64,000 bases of DNA. Origin: Pseudoramibacter faecis. Its GTDB lineage: Bacteria > Bacillota > Clostridia > Eubacteriales > Eubacteriaceae. Location: the NCBI RefSeq assembly GCF_036289405.1, contig NZ_JAYFFI010000002.1, positions 62,001 to 126,000 on the forward strand, read 5' to 3'. Below are positions 50,045 to 59,048 of this stretch, in pieces (position 1 is the first letter of the stretch; every line of letters starts with the position of its first letter). Position numbers and translations under genes: made by a program. The notes beneath the pieces are model-generated. The model worked only from the letters and a program-made list of their open reading frames with translations. It did no database searches and had not been told where the DNA came from.

Positions 50045-51562
50045 TTATTCAGCCATTTCATGCATCATGCTCTTTAAATTGGCATACAGTTCCTGATACT
50101 TTTTAAATACTTTTTCATATTGTGCGTGGACATCCATATCCGGTTCGACCGTATAGGCCATTTGCACCATGCCGTCTGTCGCTTCATCAAAGCTTTGATA
50201 AATCCCGGTTCCGACAGCGGCCACAATACAACAGCCGAGACCGCCCGCGCTGGGATCCACAGTCACAATAATCGGTTTGCCGGTGGCATCCGCGATGATC
50301 TGCATCCAGGTGGCGTCTTTCGTCACGCCTCCGCATCCGACAATCATATCGATTTTTTCGCCTTGCTTGTCAAAATTGTCAATGATGTTTTTCGTCCCAA
50401 GAGCAACCGATTCAATCAAGGCACGATAAATATGTGCTTTGGTATGACTGAGCGTTAACCCATAGATCACACCCTTTGCGTTTGGATCTTTATAGGGTGT
50501 CCGATTCCCCTGAAAGAAATCAAGCGCCACCAGCCCATCGGATCCCGGCGGAATATCCTTGATCATTTCGTTAACCGCTACATATGGATTGTCCAGTTTG
50601 TCAAAGCCCCATTCTTTTAAATACCATTTCACGATGGAGCCGGCCGAAATCTGCCCGCCTTCCAGAATGGCGAGCCCCGGAACGATTGGATTAATATACG
50701 GTCCCCAAATGCCGGAAAGTTCTTTTTGCTCTTTCGAAAAGCAAAGCTGCACAAAGCTTGTCCCCATGATCATAGCCAAGCGTCCCGGTCTCGAAACCCC
50801 CATGCCGAGCATGCCGATATGGGCATCAATGCCGCCTTCCACCACCAGCATTTCCGGATTCAAGTCATACTTTTCCGCAAAATCACGGTCGATTTTACCG
50901 ATGGGCTCGCCCACATTTTTAACATCGGTCACTAGAATCTCTTCATAATCTTCCAGACCAATTTGTTCGAAGAAATCCTTTTGCCAGCCGCCGTGCCCAT
51001 CAACGTAGTTCCACTTACAAGCCGCCTGACAAATGGATGTGGCCCATTTTCCGCCTGTCAGCTTATAATTCATCCAATCCAGCTGTTCAATAATCTTATA
51101 AGCTTTCGCATAGACTTCCGGTTGATGTCGTTTAATCCAAAGAACTTTTGGAATCATCCATTCGACGGATTCTTCACCGCCACAGTATTTCAAGCAGGGA
51201 TGATGCGTCGCATTGCAGATCTCCATTTCTTCCACCGCACGGGTATCCATCCACATAATTGCATTCTGGAGCGGCTCGCCGTTTGCGTCGACAGGAATGA
51301 CCGTCGACGAAGTGGAACAGACCGAGATCCCAACAATGCTATAGCGCACCCCCATCGAAAGATGATCCGCCACCTGTTTAACCGCTTCATTAAAACATGA
51401 CCACCAGTCCTGCGGCTTTTGTTCGGCTCTGCCCGGTTTTGGATAAACGGTCTGATACGCCTGTTCGTTCGCAGCTACCACATTCCCGCTGATATCGGTC
51501 ACCACAACGCGAACACTCTGTGTTCCCGTATCCACACCCATAAAATATTTTGCTTCGTACAT
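50045..51562 (-). CDS. FGGY-family carbohydrate kinase
   Basis: ATP-dependent sugar or polyol kinase of 505 residues. N-terminal GVDTGTQSVRVVVTDISG is the phosphate loop; CSTSSTVIPVD, EGGIDAHIGMLGMG, GGQISAGSIVKWYL and GCGGVTKDATWMQIIADATGKPI are the family blocks. Closest in style to xylulokinase/ribulokinase-like members of unknown sugar. Lies between the dehydrogenase gene (18 bases upstream) and deoC (40 bases downstream). It should phosphorylate the ketose produced by the dehydrogenase (inference). Start ATG 51562. Confidence 0.88.
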   Translation of the reverse strand: MYEAKYFMGVDTGTQSVRVVVTDISGNVVAANEQAYQTVYPKPGRAEQKPQDWWSCFNEAVKQVADHLSMGVRYSIVGISVCSTSSTVIPVDANGEPLQNAIMWMDTRAVEEMEICNATHHPCLKYCGGEESVEWMIPKVLWIKRHQPEVYAKAYKIIEQLDWMNYKLTGGKWATSICQAACKWNYVDGHGGWQKDFFEQIGLEDYEEILVTDVKNVGEPIGKIDRDFAEKYDLNPEMLVVEGGIDAHIGMLGMGVSRPGRLAMIMGTSFVQLCFSKEQKELSGIWGPYINPIVPGLAILEGGQISAGSIVKWYLKEWGFDKLDNPYVAVNEMIKDIPPGSDGLVALDFFQGNRTPYKDPNAKGVIYGLTLSHTKAHIYRALIESVALGTKNIIDNFDKQGEKIDMIVGCGGVTKDATWMQIIADATGKPIIVTVDPSAGGLGCCIVAAVGTGIYQSFDEATDGMVQMAYTVEPDMDVHAQYEKVFKKYQELYANLKSMMHEMAE

Positions 51563-51580
51563 AATATCCCCCCTTCTTAT

Positions 51581-52633
51581 TTACACCTGTCCCCAGGGAT
51601 AAATCATAATCTTATTAAAGAAATAATGCCCCGCGTCGATCTTTTCAAAGATCTCCGGCACTTCTTCTAATGTCAACCGATGGCTGATGATATCCTTCGC
51701 CGTCATCCCCCGGGTGTACATCTTGAGCGACTCGGTCCAGTCTTCGCCCGGATAGGGATCGGTGAAGGAATTCCAGGACCCGGCCAGCTCGATCTGCCCG
51801 CGCATCAGCGTGTCCACTTCCTGTTCCGAAAGATCGAGACCCTTGTGGGAAATCCCGAGGAACACCACCCGGCTCATCTTGCTCGCCATCATAACGGCCT
51901 GCTTCTGGGCCGCCGGCGCCCCGGAAAAGTCCACCACCACATTGGCACCTTCGCCGTCGGTGGCCACTTTGACGGCCGCTACCGGGTCGGCGTTCAACGA
52001 ATTAACCGCCACATCGGCACCGACCTTCTTGGCAATCTCGAGCTTTTTGTCCCACACGTCGACGGCGATGATTTTTTTCGCGCCCTGCATATGCGCGATC
52101 TGCACGGCAAACAGGCCGATGGGCCCGGCACCCACCACGGCCACCGTGTCTCCCGCTCTGAAATGGCCGCGGTTGATCAGCCCGTGCCAGGCGTTAGCGC
52201 AAGGGTCAAGGGTCGCCGCATCTTCGTAGGAAACGCCGTCCGGCACCTTGAGCAGGTTCGTCTGCTTGACGCTGACGTATTGCGCATAGGCACCGTCCCG
52301 CCGCGAGCCGTAATAATCGTAGTCTTCACACAAAGAATAAATCCCTTTCTGGCACCATTCGCAATGCCCGCAGGGAATCAGCGGCGGCACCACCACGCGA
52401 TCGCCGGCTGCAAAGCCTTTAACGTCTTCGCCGACCGCTTCGATTTCGCCGGCAAATTCATGCCCGCAGATAATCGGGGATACATGGGCGCCATAGGTTA
52501 AAATCCGGGGAATATCCGAGCCGCACACCCCGCAGGCCATCACCTTCACCATGGCCTCATCCGGCCGCATCTCCGGCTTCGGCACCTCTTCCACCCGCAA
52601 ATCCTTCGGCTCGTACATCCGCACTGCTTTCAT
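51581..52633 (-). CDS. Zinc-dependent polyol dehydrogenase, GatD-like
   Basis: Medium-chain dehydrogenase of 350 residues. Catalytic zinc ligands are Cys37 (CGVCGSD) and His58/Glu59 (GHE); structural zinc ligands are Cys88, 91, 94 and 102. The Rossmann motif is VVGAGPIGLFAVQ. Blocks GSDIPRIL, GSRRDGAYAQY and GSWNSFTDPYPGEDW match galactitol-1-phosphate 5-dehydrogenase-like enzymes. ATG 52633 has GGAGG upstream; the earlier start at 52654 is rejected. First gene of the operon, behind a consensus promoter. Confidence 0.87.
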   Translation of the reverse strand: MKAVRMYEPKDLRVEEVPKPEMRPDEAMVKVMACGVCGSDIPRILTYGAHVSPIICGHEFAGEIEAVGEDVKGFAAGDRVVVPPLIPCGHCEWCQKGIYSLCEDYDYYGSRRDGAYAQYVSVKQTNLLKVPDGVSYEDAATLDPCANAWHGLINRGHFRAGDTVAVVGAGPIGLFAVQIAHMQGAKKIIAVDVWDKKLEIAKKVGADVAVNSLNADPVAAVKVATDGEGANVVVDFSGAPAAQKQAVMMASKMSRVVFLGISHKGLDLSEQEVDTLMRGQIELAGSWNSFTDPYPGEDWTESLKMYTRGMTAKDIISHRLTLEEVPEIFEKIDAGHYFFNKIMIYPWGQV

Positions 52634-52700
52634 TTTGGTCCTCCTTGCATCCATGCGTTAATCATTTACGATCATATAAACCGTTCCGTAACTTATTTTC

Positions 52701-52729
52701 ATTATAGAAGCTCCTGCTTACTTTGTCAA
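52701..52729 (-). promoter_or_regulatory. Consensus sigma-A promoter of the dehydrogenase-kinase-deoC operon
   Basis: Minus strand TTGACA (52729-52724), 17 bases, TATAAT (52706-52701). Confidence 0.88.
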
Positions 52730-52747
52730 TTGTTTTACCGTTAATTT

Positions 52748-52761
52748 TTTACGTTCGTAAA
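52748..52761. promoter_or_regulatory. RpiR-type operator candidate
   Basis: Perfect palindrome TTTACGTTCGTAAA between the two divergent promoters. A related GTTCCGTAAC segment lies at about 52684-52693, beyond the other promoter. Confidence 0.55.
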
Positions 52762-52787
52762 TATTTTCCTAAGCTTTGCAATTTTAT

Positions 52788-52795
52788 GCTATACT
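52788..52795 (+). promoter_or_regulatory. Extended -10 of the RpiR-type regulator gene
   Basis: TGCTATACT (TATACT at 52790-52795), eight bases before the GGAGG used by the gene at 52817. Confidence 0.6.
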
Positions 52796-52816
52796 CAATT
52801 TGGAGGTATTTTTCAA

Positions 52817-53662
52817 ATGAACACCATTCTGACAACCATCCGAACCAAATACAACACCCTGTCCAAAACGCAGAAGGTGATCGCCGATTTTATTCTGCAA
52901 AACGCATCGCGCATCCCGCTGCTGTCCATTACCGAGGTGGCCCGGGCCTGCAATACCAGCGAAACCACGGTCATGCGCTTTCTCAAAAAACTGGACTACA
53001 ATTCCTATCAGGTCTTTAGGGTGAATATCGCCCAGGAGACCACAGACGATCCCAGCACATCCATCAACGACGAGCTCAGCCGCCACGACAATCTCGAAAC
53101 CATCAAGCACAAAATCATCAGTCACACCTTAACTGCCATTCACGACATCGATGTGTTGCTGCCGGAAAAAATCCTGACTCAGGCAATCGATGCCATCCGC
53201 TCTGCCGGCCGGCTGCTCATTTACGGCGTCGGCGCGTCCGGCGCCATCGCTTTGGATGCCTACCATAAATTCGGCGGCATCGGCCTGGACGTGCGCACCT
53301 ATCCGGATCCCCATCTGATGAACATCACCTGTTCCCACGCCGCGCCGGACGATTTAATGCTGGCCATTTCCCACACCGGCGAAAGCAACGAAGTGCTCCA
53401 TGCGGTGCGCATCGCGGGAGAGCGCGGCACCACCGTCATCGGCCTCACCAGCTTTGCCAATTCCACCCTGGCCAAGCTTTCCGACCTCTACCTGCTCAGC
53501 TCCACCAACGACAAGAAATATCACTCCGAGGCCATGGCCTCCCGCATCGTCCAGCTCACGATTGTCGATATTCTCTATACCGCCACCTTCATGCAGGATC
53601 CAGAACATTATTATCAAGCACTGAACGCGTCGCGCATCGCCGTCTCCCACAATAAAACCTGA
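52817..53662 (+). CDS. RpiR/MurR-family transcriptional regulator
   Basis: Sugar-phosphate-responsive regulator of 281 residues. The N-terminal HTH_6 domain spans about 1-75 (SKTQKVIADFILQNASRIPLLSITEVARACNTSETTVMRFLKKL) and a SIS sugar-phosphate-binding domain about 120-250 (LLIYGVGASGAIALDAYHKFGGIG; AISHTGESNEVLHAVRIA). Divergent from the dehydrogenase-kinase-deoC operon, which it very likely controls. SD GGAGG is 11 bases before the ATG. The effector is probably the phosphorylated intermediate of that operon. Confidence 0.9.
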   Translation: MNTILTTIRTKYNTLSKTQKVIADFILQNASRIPLLSITEVARACNTSETTVMRFLKKLDYNSYQVFRVNIAQETTDDPSTSINDELSRHDNLETIKHKIISHTLTAIHDIDVLLPEKILTQAIDAIRSAGRLLIYGVGASGAIALDAYHKFGGIGLDVRTYPDPHLMNITCSHAAPDDLMLAISHTGESNEVLHAVRIAGERGTTVIGLTSFANSTLAKLSDLYLLSSTNDKKYHSEAMASRIVQLTIVDILYTATFMQDPEHYYQALNASRIAVSHNKT

Positions 53663-53764
53663 GCTGCGCCGCGCGCTTTTTTGTCTTGGCATTTTAAATT
53701 TTCATGCCCATTTTAAGGCCATGCGTTATACTGAAACCGCACTAAAAAGAAGTGAGGAAACCCC

Positions 53765-55129
53765 ATGAACCCCATGCACTTAGACCTGACCCTCAAGGCG
53801 AGCCAGCAGCTTGCCATGACGCCGCAAATGCAGACAGCCATCCAACTGCTTCAGATGAACAGCCTGGAGATCAAAGACTACCTGTCCCAAGCCATGCTCG
53901 AAAATCCCATGCTCGCCTTCGGGGATGAGACCGATCCCGCCGAAACGAACGACAACATCGACTGGCAGGATTATTTTGCCCAGATGGATGCCGCGCCGAC
54001 GGCCCGGGAGGAAGCCTGCCCGCCCGAGGAGCCTTACCGCCCCGAAGCCTCGCGCAAACCGGTCGCCACGCTGGCAGAACATCTGCTGCTGCAGCTCCAT
54101 ACCAAAGGCGATATTGACACGGCCATCGGCGAATACATCATCGGCTGCATCGACGCCGACGGTTATCTTTCAATGGATTCAGACGCCGCCGCCCGAAAGC
54201 TTAACGTCTCCCCGGCAGCCGTCGACGACGCCCTCGCCGCGATTCAAACCTTCGACCCCGCCGGCGTCGGCGCTCGTAATATCGGCGAGTGTCTTTCCAT
54301 CCAGCTCAAGCAGCTGGAGCTGTGGACGCCGGAGGGCCAGATGCTCCTAGACGAACACCTTTTGGATGTGGCCAACAATCAATTTAAAAAAGTGGCCGCC
54401 GCCACCGGCATTCCTGCCGACAAAATCACCCGGTTCAAAATGCTGCTGACCGAGCTCAATCCCCGGCCCGGCGCCGCCTTTGATCCCGAAGAACCGGTGG
54501 ATTACATCATCCCCGACGGCAGCATCCAATGGGTCGACGGGGAACTTTTGATCCACATCAACGAGATCAGTTCCCCGCGTCTGACTTTAAGCCGTTTCTA
54601 TCGCCGCATGCTGGATCACCCCGATTCCCCAGAGACCAAAGCCTATTTGGAAGATTGTCTGAACAAGGCCCGTTTGATTATCCAATGCATCGACATGCGC
54701 CGGGAGACCATCCGCAAAATTCTCACCGGCATCGCCACCTATCAGATCGATTATTTCTTCAGCCGCTGCCGCTGCCTCAAACCCATGACCCAAAGCCAGA
54801 TCGCCGAGATGGCCGGCGTGCACGCGTCCACGGTCAGCCGGGCCATCCGCGGCAAATACGTGCGCACACCCCGCGGCACCGCAAGCCTCAAATCCTTCTT
54901 TAAGCGCGGTTACGAAAGCGATCTCGGCGAACTTTCCGTCGACGGGGTCAAGGCCCAGCTGTCGGCCTGGATCCGGAGCGAGGATCCCGCCCATCCGCTG
55001 AGCGATCAGGCCCTGACTGACCGCCTCAACGAGCACGGCTGTGCCATTGCCCGGCGCACCGTCGCCAAATACCGCGAATCGCTGGGCTTGCCGGGCGCCG
55101 CCGGACGCAAACAGCCGCTCAAGCATTAA
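53765..55129 (+). CDS. rpoN: RNA polymerase sigma-54 factor
   Basis: Alternative sigma factor for -24/-12 promoters that need enhancer-binding proteins. Region I is glutamine-rich (SQQLAMTPQMQTAIQLLQMNSLEIKDYL), followed by an acidic linker, the core-binding part (VGARNIGECLSIQLKQLEL) and the DNA-binding end with the RpoN box ARRTVAKYRESLGLPGA at the C-terminus. At 454 residues it has the usual length. SD GAGGAAA lies before the ATG. Its presence supports the two -24/-12 promoters and the activator found in this window. Confidence 0.95.
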   Translation: MNPMHLDLTLKASQQLAMTPQMQTAIQLLQMNSLEIKDYLSQAMLENPMLAFGDETDPAETNDNIDWQDYFAQMDAAPTAREEACPPEEPYRPEASRKPVATLAEHLLLQLHTKGDIDTAIGEYIIGCIDADGYLSMDSDAAARKLNVSPAAVDDALAAIQTFDPAGVGARNIGECLSIQLKQLELWTPEGQMLLDEHLLDVANNQFKKVAAATGIPADKITRFKMLLTELNPRPGAAFDPEEPVDYIIPDGSIQWVDGELLIHINEISSPRLTLSRFYRRMLDHPDSPETKAYLEDCLNKARLIIQCIDMRRETIRKILTGIATYQIDYFFSRCRCLKPMTQSQIAEMAGVHASTVSRAIRGKYVRTPRGTASLKSFFKRGYESDLGELSVDGVKAQLSAWIRSEDPAHPLSDQALTDRLNEHGCAIARRTVAKYRESLGLPGAAGRKQPLKH

Positions 55130-55130
55130 A

Positions 55131-55163
55131 AAAAGAGCAATGATCGTCGTCATTGCTCTTTTT
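55131..55163. terminator. Bidirectional terminator between rpoN and galU
   Basis: 13-bp stem AAAAGAGCAATGA / TCATTGCTCTTTT with a six-base loop. Confidence 0.9.
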
Positions 55164-55177
55164 GATGGCTGCTGCCT

Positions 55178-56050
55178 TTATAGATCCAAATTTTTCAGAT
55201 AGGCCATGAAGCGTTCGCCGACCCCGGGCGTCCGCAGGCCGTATTCCACCGTCGCTTCAAGAAAGCCCAGCTTGTCGCCGACGTCATAGCGGCGGCCGGC
55301 AAAATCATAGGCCACCATATCCTGGCGGCGGGCCAGCTTTTTCAGACCGTCGGTCAACTGGATCTCGCCGCCGGCGCCCCGGCCGGTGTGCTCGAGAATT
55401 TCAAAAATCTCCGGCGTAATGATGTAGCGCCCGAGAATCGCAAGATTGCTCGGCGCTTCGTCAATGGCCGGCTTTTCCACCAGGTCCTTGACCTGATACA
55501 CATAGTCGGTGATGGCCTCGCCGGAGACAATCCCATATTTGTCCACTTGATCGTCCGGCACCGTCTGCACGCCGATCACCGAGGCCTGATATTTGTCGTA
55601 AACGTCGACCATCTGCTTGAGGGCCGGCTTCTCGTCGTTGTACACAATGTCGTCGCCCAGTACCACGGCAAAGGGCTCGTCGCCGACAAATTCCCGAGCG
55701 CAGAGCACCGCGTGGCCCAGCCCCTTGGCCTCGCCCTGGCGAATGGTGTAGATATTGGCCATCTCGGTGATGTTCTCCACCATCTTGAGCTCGGCGTTCT
55801 TGCCCTTCATCCGCAGGTTAAATTCCAGTTCCGGCACATGGTCGAAGTGATTGATGATGATGTCCTTGTTGCGCCCGGTGATGATGAGGATATCGGTGAT
55901 GCCTGAGGCCACAATTTCCTCGACGATGTATTGAATCGTCGGTTTGTCCACAATGGGCAGAATTTCCTTGGGAACCGATTTGGTCACCGGCAAAAACCGC
56001 GTGCCGAGGCCCGCCGCCGGAATAACCGCTTTTCTGACTCTTTTTGTCAT
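55178..56050 (-). CDS. galU: UTP--glucose-1-phosphate uridylyltransferase
   Basis: Makes UDP-glucose from UTP and glucose-1-phosphate. Nucleotide-binding start KAVIPAAGLGTRFLPVTKSVPKEILPI, then GLGHAVLCA, FAVVLGDDIV and VEKPAIDEAPSNLAILGRYI are the GalU blocks. At 290 residues it is typical. SD AAAGGAG precedes the ATG. It lies 82 bases after a UDP-glucose dehydrogenase homologue in the same direction, so the two are probably one transcript. Confidence 0.94.
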   Translation of the reverse strand: MTKRVRKAVIPAAGLGTRFLPVTKSVPKEILPIVDKPTIQYIVEEIVASGITDILIITGRNKDIIINHFDHVPELEFNLRMKGKNAELKMVENITEMANIYTIRQGEAKGLGHAVLCAREFVGDEPFAVVLGDDIVYNDEKPALKQMVDVYDKYQASVIGVQTVPDDQVDKYGIVSGEAITDYVYQVKDLVEKPAIDEAPSNLAILGRYIITPEIFEILEHTGRGAGGEIQLTDGLKKLARRQDMVAYDFAGRRYDVGDKLGFLEATVEYGLRTPGVGERFMAYLKNLDL

Positions 56051-56132
56051 CGCTTGCTCCTTTGTCGTCGATCCGCATTGGATCTTTTTCCGTTATGATT
56101 TTTGATTGTATCACGCCGGTTTCAAACTTTGC

Positions 56133-57554
56133 TTAAGCCTTGGCCGGCGCCGTCTCGAGCAGCGCGCGGTAGCTAAAGCCAAGGCGCTCCGCCTTTTCCC
56201 GATCGAAGGCTGAAGCCCCGTCGAGGATCAGGGCGCCGCGCATTCGAGTTTTAAGCGCCGGACCGAGCCCCCGGCTCATGCCCGGCCAACGTCCCAGGGT
56301 GATAAGCACATCGGCGCCGCGGGTGGCCTGAGCCGCCGATGTGCAAAATGCGAAGGCATCCCGCACCCGGTGCAGCCGCCACTTGGCCTGATCCGCTCCC
56401 CAGGGCAGATAAAGCCGAAAGGGTTTCGGGCGGCCCGCCGCCGGCGGATGGTCTTCAAAATCGGCCGCAAGCGCCTTCAACACTTCGATCCCCGGAGTTT
56501 CCCGCAGGTCATCCGTCCCCGGCGAAGGGGCCAAGCCCAGCACCGCCACCACGGCGTCTTCCGGCAGATGCGCCAGCTGCTCCTTAAGCCACTGCGTGCA
56601 GCGCTTGGTGTGAGCTGCGCTGCCGGCGGTGACCGCCGCCGTTAATGTCGGCGTCAGGCCATTCTGCTTGAACAATGCAGTTAACGCTGCCGTCTCCGCG
56701 GGCAGGCGTTTTCCGCCGACGCCGATGCCGCCGCGGCGCGCCGCAATGCGGCCGCGCCGCCGGGGCTCCGCCACTTCCAAAATAGCCGTCAATGCACGGC
56801 TGTCCGCCTGCATCGTCTCTGCCAGAGCACTCATCGCCTGCCCATAGGCCTGGCGCAGAGCCACCAGGCCACTGTCGGCAAAGGCCGCGAGTTCCGCCGT
56901 CGCCCAGCTGCAAAACTGTCGCCGCTTGCCAGTGGGATCCAGCGCATCCAGCACCTTGATCAGGCTGGCCGGAAGTTCGGCCGCGGCATCGGCCCGTCCC
57001 ACCACCAGCGGATCCTGCCGGCGCATGGCTGCCACCATCTGCCCGTCATTAAAAAGCTCCGGCATCGCGACGACGCTCACACTCGGCATGGCGTCATCCC
57101 GTTCGGCCAGTGCCGTATCGGCAGCCTGCTGCAGCTTTTCGGCCATTCCCGGAGGCAGCGCCGATTTGATCGCCAGCACCCGATCCCCCGTTGCCTGGCC
57201 GGCCACCTGGCGCACGACCGAGATCACAAACCGCGGGGAGGGTAATCCGTCTTCCTCCGCCGGTGTCATGCAGCTAATCCCGATCACCGGGCATTCGCGG
57301 ATCACCTGCCGGGGCTGCTCGCAAAAGCGCAGCCGGCCGGCTTCAGTCATCGCCTGCACCAGTGCGGCCAGTTCCGGCTCCGCGCCGGGCAGGTGCATTT
57401 CTTCCAAAATCCCGGCGGCCACTTCTTCGTCCACATCCGTCGCGAGCACGTTCAGGCCGGCTTCAGCCAGCACGGCAGCCCAGGCCAGGCCGGTCACTGT
57501 CAGGCCGATCACGCCCACTTCTGGCGCCGGCGCTTCTTTTCGTTTCCAGTTCAT
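56133..57554 (-). CDS. UDP-glucose dehydrogenase homologue lacking catalytic residues
   Basis: 473 residues that follow the UDP-glucose/GDP-mannose dehydrogenase plan: an N-terminal Rossmann start GVIGLTVTGLAWAAVLAEAGLNVLATD, an IKSALPPG block (usual KSTVPVGT), a central helix WATAELAAFADSGLVALRQAYGQAMSALAE and a C-terminal UDP-binding part. The active-site motif GGSCFPKD is GGKRLPAE here (280-287), so the nucleophilic Cys is Arg283 and Lys/Asp are Ala286/Glu287. The NPEFLREG block is also degraded to MPELFNDG. The protein is intact in frame, which suggests a kept non-catalytic or altered role rather than simple decay. Upstream of galU. Confidence 0.75.
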   Translation of the reverse strand: MNWKRKEAPAPEVGVIGLTVTGLAWAAVLAEAGLNVLATDVDEEVAAGILEEMHLPGAEPELAALVQAMTEAGRLRFCEQPRQVIRECPVIGISCMTPAEEDGLPSPRFVISVVRQVAGQATGDRVLAIKSALPPGMAEKLQQAADTALAERDDAMPSVSVVAMPELFNDGQMVAAMRRQDPLVVGRADAAAELPASLIKVLDALDPTGKRRQFCSWATAELAAFADSGLVALRQAYGQAMSALAETMQADSRALTAILEVAEPRRRGRIAARRGGIGVGGKRLPAETAALTALFKQNGLTPTLTAAVTAGSAAHTKRCTQWLKEQLAHLPEDAVVAVLGLAPSPGTDDLRETPGIEVLKALAADFEDHPPAAGRPKPFRLYLPWGADQAKWRLHRVRDAFAFCTSAAQATRGADVLITLGRWPGMSRGLGPALKTRMRGALILDGASAFDREKAERLGFSYRALLETAPAKA

Positions 57555-57588
57555 GGTTTCTCCCCATTCTTTATATCATCATGCTCTG

Positions 57589-57598
57589 ATTATAGCAC
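57589..57598 (-). promoter_or_regulatory. Extended -10 of the dehydrogenase homologue/galU unit
   Basis: Minus strand TGTGCTATAAT (TATAAT at 57594-57589), 35 bases before the ATG at 57554. Confidence 0.6.
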
Positions 57599-57651
57599 AG
57601 GACCGTGGGATGTCGGCAAATAATTGCCTGGCTGCTCCGCCGTGGGCGCAC

Positions 57652-57682
57652 AAAAAAATCCCCCTGCCGCCGCAGAGGGGGA
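57652..57682 (-). terminator. Terminator of rpiB
   Basis: CCCCCT ... AGGGGG stem with T7 on the minus strand, 20 bases past the rpiB stop. Confidence 0.85.
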
Positions 57683-57701
57683 ACCTGATGGTCAAAAACT
57701 G

Positions 57702-58151
57702 CTAACAGGTATATTTTTCTTCAATTGCCGTGATTTTATCGAGCCGCTTCTGATGGCGCCCGCCCTCAAAGGCCGTGGTCAGCCAGGTATCCACGATATC
57801 CAGCGCCAGTGTCTCGCCGACAATGCGCCCGCCCAGCACCAGCATATTGGAGTTGTTGTGCTGTCTGGACAGCCGGGCCATGGTGCTGTCGGTGCACAGC
57901 GTGCCCCGGATCCCCGGCACCTTGTTCACCGAGATGCAAATACCCAGACCGCTGCCGCAGATGGCAATGCCCCGTTCTGCCTCTCCGGCGGCCACCGCTT
58001 CCGCCACCGCAAGGCCGTAATCCGGATAGTCCACCGATTGTTCATCCGCACATCCCATGTCGATCACCTCGTGGCCCCTGGCTTTCAAATGAGCGGTGAC
58101 CGCCGCTTTCAGGCGAAAGCCGCCGTGATCAGAACCAATTGCTAGTTTCAT
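57702..58151 (-). CDS. rpiB: Ribose-5-phosphate isomerase B
   Basis: Interconverts ribose-5-phosphate and ribulose-5-phosphate. N-terminal KLAIGSDHGGFRLK, the active-site Cys in GIAICGSGLGICISVNKVPGIR, and RQHNNSNMLVLGGRIVG are the RpiB/LacAB blocks. 149 residues, normal size. ATG 58151 has AAAGGAG upstream and an extended -10 (TGaTATAAT) lies at 58189-58184, which rules out the start at 58184. Confidence 0.94.
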   Translation of the reverse strand: MKLAIGSDHGGFRLKAAVTAHLKARGHEVIDMGCADEQSVDYPDYGLAVAEAVAAGEAERGIAICGSGLGICISVNKVPGIRGTLCTDSTMARLSRQHNNSNMLVLGGRIVGETLALDIVDTWLTTAFEGGRHQKRLDKITAIEEKYTC

Positions 58152-58229
58152 TTTATCATCTCCTTTCTGTTTCAGTGCCCTCATTATATCAAATTCCCCG
58201 ATGCCCAGTTGGCTTTCGACTCTTCTTTG

Positions 58230-58772
58230 TCATGATTTCTGTCCCGGCGCGTCGTCATTCAGCGCCTGCAGCGATTTTTCCACATAAATCTTGTGGGCGA
58301 TGGCCACGACAATATTGCGCAGCAGAATTTTTTCCGGCGCTTCCTCCGCCCCCCGCGGCGACGGCGCAGCACCCGGCGGCGCTTCAATGTCGAAAACTGC
58401 ATCCAGTTGATTTTTCAGGGAGCGGCACAGAAAAAGATAGGCGGTTTTCGTGTCGTAGGTTTCCTGCTGAATATCGATCAAGCGGCTGATGTTCTCAATG
58501 GATAGAATGGTTTTCGCCACCGCGATGAAAATCAAATGGGCAATCTGATTCCGATAATATTGTTTTTTAACGGGCTTTTCCACCAGGCCTTTTTTCACGT
58601 AGTTGCTGATCATCGAGCCCGTCACTTCCCCCTGCCCGAGGGGCGCCAAATGGCCGCTGATGTAGCGGGCCACCTGTTTCAAATAAAGCCCGACGTCCGG
58701 AATTTCTTCATAGGCTGGCAATTCAAAAGTCTTTATTTCCCGAATAGTCGGGCGATTTTTATCCCAATGCAT
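58230..58772 (-). CDS. DUF1836 protein
   Basis: 180-residue member of DUF1836, predicted helix-turn-helix-like proteins of Firmicutes. The block TGSMISNYVKKGLVEKPVKKQYYRNQIAHLIFIAVAKTILSIENISRLI resembles a MerR-like DNA-binding start. The C-terminus is rich in Ala and Pro. ATG 58772 has AAGGAGG upstream. Promoter TTGACT-17-TATAAT at 58826-58798. Function unknown; probably regulatory. Confidence 0.8.
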   Translation of the reverse strand: MHWDKNRPTIREIKTFELPAYEEIPDVGLYLKQVARYISGHLAPLGQGEVTGSMISNYVKKGLVEKPVKKQYYRNQIAHLIFIAVAKTILSIENISRLIDIQQETYDTKTAYLFLCRSLKNQLDAVFDIEAPPGAAPSPRGAEEAPEKILLRNIVVAIAHKIYVEKSLQALNDDAPGQKS

Positions 58773-58797
58773 CGTTATCCTCCTTAATTCTACCGCC

Positions 58798-58826
58798 ATT
58801 ATAAAAATGATCGGGCTGAAAGTCAA
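58798..58826 (-). promoter_or_regulatory. Sigma-A promoter of the DUF1836 gene
   Basis: Minus strand TTGACT (58826-58821), 17 bases, TATAAT (58803-58798). Confidence 0.78.
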
Positions 58827-59005
58827 TCACGGGTGCTGCCGATGCCCCGCCGCCGGTTCACCGCCCAAATACCCGCCGACACCAATGCCAGCGCAGCGAG
58901 ACGCATCCAGCCGAAGGCCGGCCGACTTTCTCCGAGCAGCAGCGCCCAAATGTCGTCGGGATCACCGTGGGATAAATCGGCGCGCCGGATCGCGACCGAT
59001 GGCAC
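58823..59005 (-). pseudogene. Possible EamA-type transporter C-terminal remnant
   Basis: 60 codons ending in one membrane helix and a basic tail (ALLLGESRPAFGWMRLAALALVSAGIWAVNRRRG). The LLLGE ... L..G segment resembles the last helix of EamA/DMT transporters. Nothing of the other nine helices is present and no SD is seen. Overlaps the DUF1836 promoter by four bases. Confidence 0.35.
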
Positions 59006-59048
59006 TTTTAAAACTATTTTGTTTTTTATTATAACAAAATCGTGCGTT

